The notes under the pieces were generated by a model. It worked only from the letters and a program-made list of their open reading frames with translations. It searched no databases and was not told the origin of the DNA. A DNA stretch of 64,000 nt. Origin: Brevibacillus sp051967035. GTDB taxonomy: Bacteria; Bacillota; Bacilli; Brevibacillales; Brevibacillaceae. The position numbers and the translations under genes are program-made. Shown in pieces: positions 57,436-64,000 of the stretch. Position 1 is the stretch's first letter. Every line of letters begins with the position of its first letter. The DNA lies in contig NZ_JBQCKK010000008.1 of NCBI RefSeq assembly GCF_051967035.1, positions 1 to 64,000 of the forward strand. Direction: 5' to 3'.

Positions 57436-58689
57436 GTGCGTACGAATGTCGGGGACTTCCTATATGAATGGCGGAACAAAAACGGCTTTTCGTTGGAAGA
57501 AGTAGCGAAGCTGTCGGGGGTCAATAAGCATGTTCTCGCGATGATTGAAGAGGGCGACACGAAAAGACCTACCTATGCGACCGTGAAGAAAATGGCGCAG
57601 GTGCCTGGTTTTCCTTACCCCTCACTCATTGGCTGCCTCCTGGAAACGGTGCAGAGCGGGGATACGTTACGGTTCATCCTGGAAGATGTGGTGAATAAAA
57701 ACTACGAAAGTCTCGTAAGCAGAGTGGCGTATAAGTTTTTAGATTCCCCGCGGACGGACCCCTTTCTATCTGTAGACTACCTGTTGCAGTACACAAGAAG
57801 TGTCGAGAATGGCAGAATGAAGATGGTATTATTTGACACGATTATTTCCTTCACCCGAACCAGAGGAATTCCTTTTTACCTTGCCAAAGCGTTGTTGGAA
57901 CGTTATCTGGCGGAGAGAGATGATTTTTCACGCTTGCGCGAAACCTACCAGAGAGGCAGTGAACTCCTGTTTTATAGCGAACATCTGAATGCCAGTGAAT
58001 CCATCACGTTCTTTTACCGGATTGGTATCCATGCGTATGCGCTTAGGGAGTACGACAAGTGTATCTACCTGTGTAAAAAGGCATTGGAGAAAGACAGCTT
58101 CGATCACCCGCTAAGAGCCGAAGCGCTTTCTTCCATCGTGGCCTCGTACCTGAATATGGGGGATTCCATTTTAGCCGACTTCTACCTGCAGGAATACACC
58201 AGGAGCCGATATTCCGATTATAAAAAAGACCACGCAAGGGCGCTTCTTTTCCGTAACAATGGCGAGTACGATGCGGCTATCGAGATCTATAAAAGCCTGC
58301 TGGAGTCGTTGGATCGTGAACGAAGAATTACCATTCTCGTTGATCTGATAGAAGTGTATTTATCCGTGGGGAGAAGGGACGCGATTCGAGAGCTGATAGC
58401 GTCAGAGAATGACTATCTGCCTTCCGACAACGTGAACAACCCCAGAAGGATCGAAAAGCTGGCGAAGTATTATTATCTGAAAGGGGTATTCATGATTTCG
58501 GTAGATAGGCTGGAGGAAGGGGTAGACCATTATCTGCAAAGTGCGGCTTACTACGGAAAAATCGGGCAGAGTCACGAAACGATGCAGATCATCAGTGAAA
58601 TATTGAAATCGTATCGGGATTCCGGGCAAAATATACCCTTGTATATACTGGAAAAAATGATAGAAATATGCAATAATAGTAAGAAGTAA
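57436..58689 (+). CDS. HTH-TPR regulator of the RRNPP type (quorum-sensing receptor candidate)
   Basis: GTG start behind GAGGGGGG. The 417-residue protein has an N-terminal XRE helix-turn-helix (residues ~6-60: FLYEWRNKNGFSLEEVAKLSG, VNKHVLAMIEEGDTKRPTY) and then only alpha-helical repeats (about 75-415) of TPR type (RIGIHAYALREYDKCIYLCKKALEK; ALLFRNNGEYDAAIEIYKSLLE; YYLKGVFMISVDRLEEGVDHYLQSAAYYGKIG). Size and layout match PlcR, NprR and AimR, which bind secreted peptides in the TPR groove. A short signal-peptide-bearing gene follows 21 nt downstream. Promoter and cre site lie upstream. Homology to a named subgroup is not shown. Confidence 0.85.
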   Translation: MRTNVGDFLYEWRNKNGFSLEEVAKLSGVNKHVLAMIEEGDTKRPTYATVKKMAQVPGFPYPSLIGCLLETVQSGDTLRFILEDVVNKNYESLVSRVAYKFLDSPRTDPFLSVDYLLQYTRSVENGRMKMVLFDTIISFTRTRGIPFYLAKALLERYLAERDDFSRLRETYQRGSELLFYSEHLNASESITFFYRIGIHAYALREYDKCIYLCKKALEKDSFDHPLRAEALSSIVASYLNMGDSILADFYLQEYTRSRYSDYKKDHARALLFRNNGEYDAAIEIYKSLLESLDRERRITILVDLIEVYLSVGRRDAIRELIASENDYLPSDNVNNPRRIEKLAKYYYLKGVFMISVDRLEEGVDHYLQSAAYYGKIGQSHETMQIISEILKSYRDSGQNIPLYILEKMIEICNNSKK

Positions 58690-58710
58690 AGGGAAAGGGT
58701 GGTGATTGGA

Positions 58711-58824
58711 TTGAAAAAAGTCATGATCGCTCTTTATTGCTTGGCGTTTTTCGCAGGTGTCATTCATGTACCGAGTTCCGCTCCATCTTCCTATGTCGTG
58801 ACGTCGATAGACCCCGAGTGGTAG
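58711..58824 (+). CDS. 37-residue Phr-like signalling propeptide candidate
   Basis: TTG start at 58711 following AAGGGTGGTG (GTG at 58702 is an alternative). The 37-residue product has two Lys after the start, a hydrophobic core (VMIALYCLAFFAGVIHV, residues 4-20), a Pro/Ser/Ala stretch (PSSAPSS) compatible with signal peptidase cleavage, and a short polar C-terminus ending SIDPEW. This is the shape of Phr, NprX and PapR precursors. Position right after an HTH-TPR receptor supports that role. The mature peptide is probably the C-terminal 5-7 residues (inference). Confidence 0.6.
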   Translation: MKKVMIALYCLAFFAGVIHVPSSAPSSYVVTSIDPEW

Positions 58825-58958
58825 GAACTATCCTTTTCATCATAATCCCGTTCGCAGCCAGACTTGCTAGGTTCATGCCTGGCGTCGAGGTGTAGTCGTC
58901 CATGCGCTTTGACGCAATCACGACGATGGCTGAACGGCTTGTGCTGTGTTGCATTCCC

Positions 58959-58993
58959 AAACGTCCGGTTGATCCGGGCGTTTTTTCTTTTTT
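58959..58993 (+). terminator. Terminator of the regulator-propeptide unit
   Basis: ACGTCCGG and CCGGGCGT arms followed by TTTTTTCTTTTTT. Positions 58825-58958 contain no convincing gene. Confidence 0.8.
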
Positions 58994-59124
58994 CGCGAGC
59001 GGCTGACCAGTAGCCCGCGGTACAGGATAAAAGTGCCATGAATGGGGCACAATTTCCCTAACTCATTTCACAGCTTGCCTCAGCCGGGGTGAAGCGTGAC
59101 GGCTTGGAATCAGGGGGTGGAGGT

Positions 59125-60687
59125 GTGAGCCGCAACGCGCGAAAGTGGTGGAGATCACACAAACAAAAGGTCCAGCAGCAGGCAGTCCCTTCCCATACGC
59201 CTTTATCCAAACAGCTGGCTCATAACGAACAGGAGTTGCGGAAGCTTTATGCCAATTGCTCCGATGTGATTTTTCGTCCGTTTCGCATCGGCGGATCGAT
59301 CCGGGCACTTGCGATCTACCTGGAAGGTTTGACGAACCATGAGGAGCTGGAGCGCACCGTCTTGTCCGTGCTGATGCGGACGAAGCTGCCGAAGGATTCG
59401 GCGATCCCCAAGCTGCTGGACAATGTGGTGGCGGTCTCGAAATCCCATGAGCTTGCTACCTTTGAAGACTGCCTGGAATCGGTGGCAAACGGTTGCCCGA
59501 TCCTGTTGATCGATCAGCAGGACCATGCGCTGTCTTTTGGCTTGGCGAGATGGGAAAAAAGGCAAATCGAAGAGCCGGTGGCCGAAGGAGTCGTTCGGGG
59601 GCCGCGCGAGGGATTCACAGAATCGCTTCAGGTCAACAAGGCGCTGCTTCGACGACTAATCAAGACACCGGCCTTGAAGATGGAGCAAATGCAGATCGGC
59701 GGGTACACGAAGACACCAGTCGCGATTGCCTATATAGACGGAATCGTGGACGGGGATCTGGTCACAGAAGTCAAAACGAGGCTGAACCGGATCGACATTG
59801 ATGGCGTATTGGAGAGCGGATATATCGAGGAGCTGATCGAAGACCACCCCGCTTCGCCTTTTCCGCAAATTTTGACGACCGAGCGTCCGGATGTCACGTG
59901 CGGCAACTTGCTGGAAGGGCGAATCGCGATCCTTGTGGACGGCACGCCGTTTGTCATGAGTGCGCCGACGACGCTGTTCTCCCTGCTGCAATCCAGCGAG
60001 GACTATTACCAACGGTCCATGGCGAGTACCACGATTCGTTGGCTTCGCTATCTGTTCACGATTATTTCGTTTTTGTTGCCTTCGCTGTACGTTGCCCTAA
60101 TTACGTATCACCACGAAATGGTGCCGACCTCTCTGTTAATCAGCATGGCGGCATCCCGCGAGCCTGTGCCTTTTCCGGCCCTGGTCGAAGCGCTCTTGAT
60201 GGAGGTTACGTTTGAAGCGCTGCGGGAGGCTGGCGTCCGATTGCCCAAGCAGGTAGGCGCAGCAGTCAGCATCGTGGGCGCGCTGGTGATCGGGCAGGCC
60301 GCTGTACAGGCAGGGCTTGTTTCGGCGCCGATGGTCATTGTGGTCGCCATTACCGGGATTGCTTCGTTTATGATCCCGCACTACATCGCGGGTATCGCCA
60401 TTCGCCTCCTGCGCTTTCCGATGATGTTTTTGGCAGGCTCGCTCGGGCTTTTGGGGATTATGCTCGGGATTATCGTAACGGTCATTCACTTGAGTACGAT
60501 CCGGTCTCTGGGGGTTCCTTATTTGACGCCAGCCGCGCCGATGAAGTTCTCGGAATGGAAAGACACCTTGATTCGCGCGCCGTGGTGGATGATGGACACA
60601 CGACCTCACTTGACTGGCGATTATCAAAAAAGAAGAGAGGGGCCTGACCAAAAGCCAGGCCCGGAAAAAGGGGGAGATCCTGCTTGA
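59125..60687 (+). CDS. GerA-family spore germination protein (GerKA-like)
   Basis: GTG at 59125 is chosen after GGGGGTGGAG. The 520-residue protein has the GerA layout: N-terminal cytoplasmic domain (residues ~1-300, with CSDVIFRPFRIGGSIRALAIYLEG, YIEELIEDHPASPFPQILTTERPDV, EGRIAILVDGTPFVMSAPTT) and four to five membrane helices (~310-490). It is the A subunit of an inner-spore-membrane germinant receptor, which oligomerises as an ion channel. First gene of a ger operon. Confidence 0.94.
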   Translation: MSRNARKWWRSHKQKVQQQAVPSHTPLSKQLAHNEQELRKLYANCSDVIFRPFRIGGSIRALAIYLEGLTNHEELERTVLSVLMRTKLPKDSAIPKLLDNVVAVSKSHELATFEDCLESVANGCPILLIDQQDHALSFGLARWEKRQIEEPVAEGVVRGPREGFTESLQVNKALLRRLIKTPALKMEQMQIGGYTKTPVAIAYIDGIVDGDLVTEVKTRLNRIDIDGVLESGYIEELIEDHPASPFPQILTTERPDVTCGNLLEGRIAILVDGTPFVMSAPTTLFSLLQSSEDYYQRSMASTTIRWLRYLFTIISFLLPSLYVALITYHHEMVPTSLLISMAASREPVPFPALVEALLMEVTFEALREAGVRLPKQVGAAVSIVGALVIGQAAVQAGLVSAPMVIVVAITGIASFMIPHYIAGIAIRLLRFPMMFLAGSLGLLGIMLGIIVTVIHLSTIRSLGVPYLTPAAPMKFSEWKDTLIRAPWWMMDTRPHLTGDYQKRREGPDQKPGPEKGGDPA

Positions 60688-60902
60688 GATGGGCCCAGAT
60701 TGTCGCAATGAGCGCATTCGCTTGTATGTTGTTCGCGATCGAATGGCCGCGACTGGCGCGCTTGCCGAGGCGGGACAAGGCGGCTTTCGTCATCCTGCTT
60801 GTTGTGGGCTGGGTCCTGTCCTTGATGGATTTGCGGAACCTGCCGGGACCCACCACTTTCATCAATGCGATTTTCAAGCCGCTGGGTCAATATTTGGAGT
60901 AA
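60684..60902 (+). CDS. Small two-TM protein of the ger operon
   Basis: TTG start at 60684 overlaps gerA stop by 4 nt, behind AAAGGGGGAGATC. The 72 residues carry two hydrophobic segments (IVAMSAFACMLFAIEWPRL; FVILLVVGWVLSLMDLRNL). Position between gerA and gerB and translational coupling suggest a receptor accessory subunit, comparable in place to small D-type proteins in other ger operons. Homology is not proven. Confidence 0.7.
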   Translation: MRWAQIVAMSAFACMLFAIEWPRLARLPRRDKAAFVILLVVGWVLSLMDLRNLPGPTTFINAIFKPLGQYLE

Positions 60903-60917
60903 AAAAGGGTGGGGCGT

Positions 60918-62066
60918 TTGCTAGAACAGGGAAAAATCTCTTCCGATCAGATGGGTAAAATGGTTTTCTTGGCGATCGTTGCCTCGGCTGTGACCGCGGT
61001 TCCGAGCTATTCCGGCAAATACGCGCAAAACGACTTGTGGCTGTCGCCTCTCTGGGCTTCGCTGGTCGGATTTCTTACGGTGTACATCGCCTTTTCGCTG
61101 AACAGGCTGTATCCGAACAAGACGATTATTCAGTACAGCACGGACATCCTCGGCAAGGTTCCGGGAAAACTGTTCGGCCTGCTGCTCCTGTTTTTTTACC
61201 TTCACATCACCGGCCTGATCGCCCGAGGATATGCCGAGTTCATCATCGGGAACTTTTTGCCGCAAACGCCGATCAGCGTAGTGACGGTGACGATGATCGC
61301 CGTGTGCGCGTACGCCGTAAAGGCAGGGGTGGAGGTGATTGGCAGGACCGCGCAGTGCTTCTTCTTTCTCTTCCTGTTCCCGTTGGTCCTGATGCCGTTT
61401 TTGCTTCGGGACATGCATATCGAGTTTCTGTTCCCTATGTTTGAGCACGGCTTGCTGCCGTCGATGAAAGGGGCGCTGATTCCCCAAGGCTACTTCAGCG
61501 AAGCGTTCCTGATGGCGTTTTTGCTCCCGTATGTGACCGACCGGCACAAAGGTCTGCGCGCAGGTATGCTCCTCATCCTCGGGATCGCCCTGGTGCTGAC
61601 TTGTATCAATTTTTTTATCCTGCTCGTCTTCGGGAAACAGGCTGCGGATTACCTGTACCCAGTCATGGTAGCCTTTCGTTACATCAGCATCGCGGAATTC
61701 TTTGAAAATCTGGACTCGGTGGTCATGACCGTCTGGATATTGGGGATGTTCGTCAAAATCAGCGTGTTTTACTACGCGATTGTGCTGGGAACGAGTCAGT
61801 GGCTGGAGCTGGCGGATTATCGCCCGTTGGTATTTCCGATCGGGATGCTCATTGTAGCACTCAGCTTCTGGTCACTGCCCAATCTATACGAGTCAGGCCG
61901 CTTCGACATTGTCGCGTTTCCGTTTTACGGACCGCTCATGCAGACGATTTGCCCGCTGCTATTATTAGCGATCGCTCTCGTGCGCCAAAAAGGCAAAAGG
62001 CAAAGCGAAGCTCCGACAGCGCAGGCGGCGTCCGGCAGTGTCCATTCCGAAAAGCAAGAAGGATGA
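60918..62066 (+). CDS. GerB-family germination permease (copy 1)
   Basis: TTG at 60918 preferred since AAGGGTGGGG precedes it and it aligns with the paralogue's start (LEQGKISSDQMGKM). The 382 residues have ten membrane helices of the APC-like spore germination permease family (YAQNDLWLSPLWASLVGF, GLIARGYAEFIIGNFLPQTP, ISVFYYAIVLGTSQW). GerB subunits bind the germinant (amino acids or sugars). C-terminal tail polar. A second gerB follows in tandem. Confidence 0.93.
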   Translation: MLEQGKISSDQMGKMVFLAIVASAVTAVPSYSGKYAQNDLWLSPLWASLVGFLTVYIAFSLNRLYPNKTIIQYSTDILGKVPGKLFGLLLLFFYLHITGLIARGYAEFIIGNFLPQTPISVVTVTMIAVCAYAVKAGVEVIGRTAQCFFFLFLFPLVLMPFLLRDMHIEFLFPMFEHGLLPSMKGALIPQGYFSEAFLMAFLLPYVTDRHKGLRAGMLLILGIALVLTCINFFILLVFGKQAADYLYPVMVAFRYISIAEFFENLDSVVMTVWILGMFVKISVFYYAIVLGTSQWLELADYRPLVFPIGMLIVALSFWSLPNLYESGRFDIVAFPFYGPLMQTICPLLLLAIALVRQKGKRQSEAPTAQAASGSVHSEKQEG

Positions 62067-62072
62067 GGAACC

Positions 62073-63179
62073 ATGCTCGAAACGGGAAAAATATCAGCCT
62101 TGCAAATGGGGATGATGACGTATCCAGTCGTCGTGTCTACGGCGATGCTCGGCGGCCCAAGCATCATGGCACAGCGCGCGCAAAACGACTTGTGGCTCAC
62201 TCCGCTCTGGGCTTCTCTCATCGGTTTTTTCAGCGTATGGATCGCGGTCCAGCTCAACAAGCGCTTCCCCGGCATGTCGATCATCGAGCATGCGCGCGAA
62301 ATCACCGGAAAAGCTCCGGCTGCGGTCCTGGGCTTCCTGTATTTGTTCTTTTTGCTGCAAGTAAACGGCATCATTGTGCGGGAGTATGCGGATTTTATCG
62401 CCTATTTCTTGCAGGAAACCCCGCTGAGCCTGATCTCGTCTGCCCTGATCGTCGTCTGCTCGTTGGCGGTAAAAGGGGGGATCGAGGTGCTGGGACGGAC
62501 AGCGCAAGTATTTTTCCCGGTGTTCATTTTCCCGCTGCTCATCATGATCGGCCTTGTTTTTCCCGCCTTGGACCCTGGCAACCTTTTTCCCGTCCTGGAC
62601 AACGGGCTGCTGCCGTCCGTCAAAGGAGCGGTAACGCCGCTAGGCTGGTTCAGCGAAGTGTTTTTGATTTCCTACCTGCTGCCGTTTCTGTCTAACCGCA
62701 GCCAAGGCGCCAAGTCCGCCCTTTTGGTTGTGGCCGGAGCGATGCTGACGATGACGATTGTGAATGTGGTCACGTTGTTTTTAATGGGGGACGTGCTCGG
62801 CAACATCTTGTTTCCGATCATGGATACGGCCAGGTATGTGAACGTTGCCGGTTTTTTTGAGAATATGGAATCTGCCGTCATGGCGATTTGGGTCATTGGC
62901 GCCTTCGTCAAGGTCTCGGTGTTTTACTACGCCACGGTGCTCGGCACCGCCCAATGGCTGAGGCTGTCTTCGTACCAGCCGCTTATTTTGCCGATCGGGA
63001 TTTTGATTGTGCTATTCAGCTTTTGGGGAATTCCGAGCTTCCCTCAGATGGGAGAAGTGACAGCGATCACGATTCCGGTCTTGCAGTCGCTGTTCTTTTG
63101 CTTCATTCCGGCAGGGCTGTTGGTCTGGGCCATCGTGCGCGGGAAGCGCAGCAAGACAGAGGAGGCAGAGTCAGGGTGA
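62073..63179 (+). CDS. GerB-family germination permease (copy 2)
   Basis: The 368-residue paralogue of the preceding gene (LETGKISALQMGMMTYPVVV; AQNDLWLTPLWASLIGFFSVW; NGIIVREYADFIAYFLQETP; VSVFYYATVLGTAQW). Starts 6 nt after the previous stop. Two B subunits in one operon can give receptors of different germinant specificity, as seen in some Bacillus operons with alternative subunits. Overlaps gerC by 4 nt. Confidence 0.93.
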   Translation: MLETGKISALQMGMMTYPVVVSTAMLGGPSIMAQRAQNDLWLTPLWASLIGFFSVWIAVQLNKRFPGMSIIEHAREITGKAPAAVLGFLYLFFLLQVNGIIVREYADFIAYFLQETPLSLISSALIVVCSLAVKGGIEVLGRTAQVFFPVFIFPLLIMIGLVFPALDPGNLFPVLDNGLLPSVKGAVTPLGWFSEVFLISYLLPFLSNRSQGAKSALLVVAGAMLTMTIVNVVTLFLMGDVLGNILFPIMDTARYVNVAGFFENMESAVMAIWVIGAFVKVSVFYYATVLGTAQWLRLSSYQPLILPIGILIVLFSFWGIPSFPQMGEVTAITIPVLQSLFFCFIPAGLLVWAIVRGKRSKTEEAESG

Positions 63180-64000
63180 GGACGTGGGGAAGGTTGTTGA
63201 TGGTTTGCGCTTGCTCCGTGCTGCTCGGTGGCTGCTGGGATCGGACGGAGATCAACGACCTGGCGATTATTACGGCGGCGGCTATCGACAAGGCGGAAGC
63301 GGGCGAGATTATGTTGAGCATCCAGGTATTTATCCCAAGAGCAGTCGGGGGAGGCGGGGTGGGTGGGCCGACAGGGAGCGCGGATCGCGATCTGACGACG
63401 GTTCTGAGTGGAAAAGGGGTCAATCTTGCCGACGCGATGTCCAAAGTCCAGGCCAAGCTTCCCCGTAAAGTGTTCTGGGGACATTGCAAAATTTACTTGT
63501 TTGGAGAAGAGGCAGCAAAGGAAGGGATTGCCGATCATATCGACTTTCTCGTCCGCCATCCCGAGCCGCGCAACCGCGCCTATCTGTACATATCCCGGGG
63601 AACAGCCGCACAGATTCTCGGAATCGAAAGCCTGCTGGAGCGCTCCACAGCGGAGACGCTGCGGGAATACGCGAGCCTGCACATCGGCATGGCCGTGACT
63701 TTGGTCGATTTTCGGAACATGCTCAATGGAGAAGCGCAGGCGGTCGCTCTTCCGTATATTCAACAAGGAAGCGAGCTGGAGGAGCAAAAGCAAATCCAGG
63801 AAAACTCGCTCTTGATGGGAACCGCCATCTTCCAAAGGGATAAAATGATCGGCACGCTGACGACAAAAGCAACAAGAGGCTTGCTCTGGTTGCGAAACGA
63901 GATGACGCGCGCCTCCGTCAGCGTCCGTATCGCGCAGGGACAAGGAATGGTATCTGTCGTACCGATTCGGGCTACAACGAAGCTGATTCCGACGATCGCG
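63176..64000 (+). CDS. GerC-family germination lipoprotein, 3' end cut by window
   Basis: GTG at 63176 (overlapping gerB stop, GTGA) behind GAGGAGGC. The reading frame stays open to the window end (275 codons). A lipoprotein signal ends in LLGGC (Cys about 20), followed by the Ger(x)C start WDRTEINDLAIITAAAID and NLADAMSKVQAKLPRKVFWGHCKIY. GerC is the lipid-anchored outer subunit of the germinant receptor. Fourth to fifth gene of the operon. Confidence 0.9.
   Translation, partial: MRTWGRLLMVCACSVLLGGCWDRTEINDLAIITAAAIDKAEAGEIMLSIQVFIPRAVGGGGVGGPTGSADRDLTTVLSGKGVNLADAMSKVQAKLPRKVFWGHCKIYLFGEEAAKEGIADHIDFLVRHPEPRNRAYLYISRGTAAQILGIESLLERSTAETLREYASLHIGMAVTLVDFRNMLNGEAQAVALPYIQQGSELEEQKQIQENSLLMGTAIFQRDKMIGTLTTKATRGLLWLRNEMTRASVSVRIAQGQGMVSVVPIRATTKLIPTIA

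Noticed and set aside
58760..59050. 96-codon reverse-strand frame after the propeptide
   Set aside because: No good ribosome binding site. It crosses the terminator at 58959-58993 and the propeptide gene.
1..64000. CRISPR array
   Set aside because: No regularly spaced direct repeats of 25-40 nt and no cas genes seen in the window.

Overview
The window looks like chromosome of a spore-forming member of the Bacillales, most likely a Brevibacillus-type Paenibacillaceae. This rests on moderate GC content, frequent TTG/GTG starts behind strong Shine-Dalgarno sequences, sporulation and germination genes (KapB, YhcN/YlaJ lipoprotein, GerA/GerB/GerC, YaaH/SleL-like hydrolase), a PBSX-type tail module, and riboswitch-controlled metE, nrdIEF and thiamine genes. 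The genus is inferred from protein resemblance, not from a search.

Region 1 (1-13260) is the distal end of a prophage or integrated element. A contractile-tail baseplate operon (XkdP/Q/R/S/T/U-like, 354-4307) leads into tail-fibre genes (4304-7350), three very small proteins, a holin and a DUF1906 lysin whose C-terminus is frameshifted in a short repeat. Beyond the lysin lie a reverse-strand membrane TPR protein, a YolD-like protein and a plasmid-like cassette (FtsK/SpoIIIE translocase, replication-relaxation protein, small VirB2-like membrane protein), then an XRE repressor. The element ends at a duplicated 3' half of a tRNA-Gly gene (13213-13260), the probable attachment site. No integrase is in the window.

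Region 2 (13.3-25.3 kb) is core chromosome: GNAT acetyltransferase, divergent methionine sulfoxide reductases (free-Met-R and MsrA), O-methyltransferase, sporulation lipoprotein, BASS transporter, glycerophosphodiesterase, MnmA, an ACT-domain protein and many small membrane or hypothetical proteins. It also holds two candidate short non-coding transcripts.

Region 3 (25.3-37.5 kb): a Fes/BesA-like esterase; nrdI-nrdE-nrdF behind a cobalamin riboswitch and two NrdR-like boxes 31 nt apart; brnQ with a structured leader; a second cobalamin riboswitch before metE; a hotdog thioesterase and an acyl-CoA synthetase. Both riboswitches control B12-independent isoenzymes, so they should be switched off together when cobalamin is available.

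Region 4 (37.5-48 kb): a transposase relic, a thioredoxin-like protein, a spore cortex hydrolase, an alanyl-tRNA editing protein, KapB, and a TPP-riboswitch operon joining thiazole synthesis (thiS, thiG) to pyrimidine salvage and uptake (deformylase, tenA, thiZXY-like ABC importer).

Region 5 (48-64 kb): an sdpR-sdpI-CPBP protease immunity-like operon without a visible toxin, secreted proteins, a duplicated S13 D-Ala-D-Ala carboxypeptidase, panD between two decayed genes, and a second brnQ. Next is an HTH-TPR regulator followed 21 nt later by a 37-residue signal-peptide-bearing peptide, a candidate RRNPP quorum-sensing pair whose promoter carries a cre site. The window closes with a germinant receptor operon holding two gerB paralogues and a gerC cut by the window end. 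The most promising undescribed system is the regulator-peptide pair at 57436-58824.
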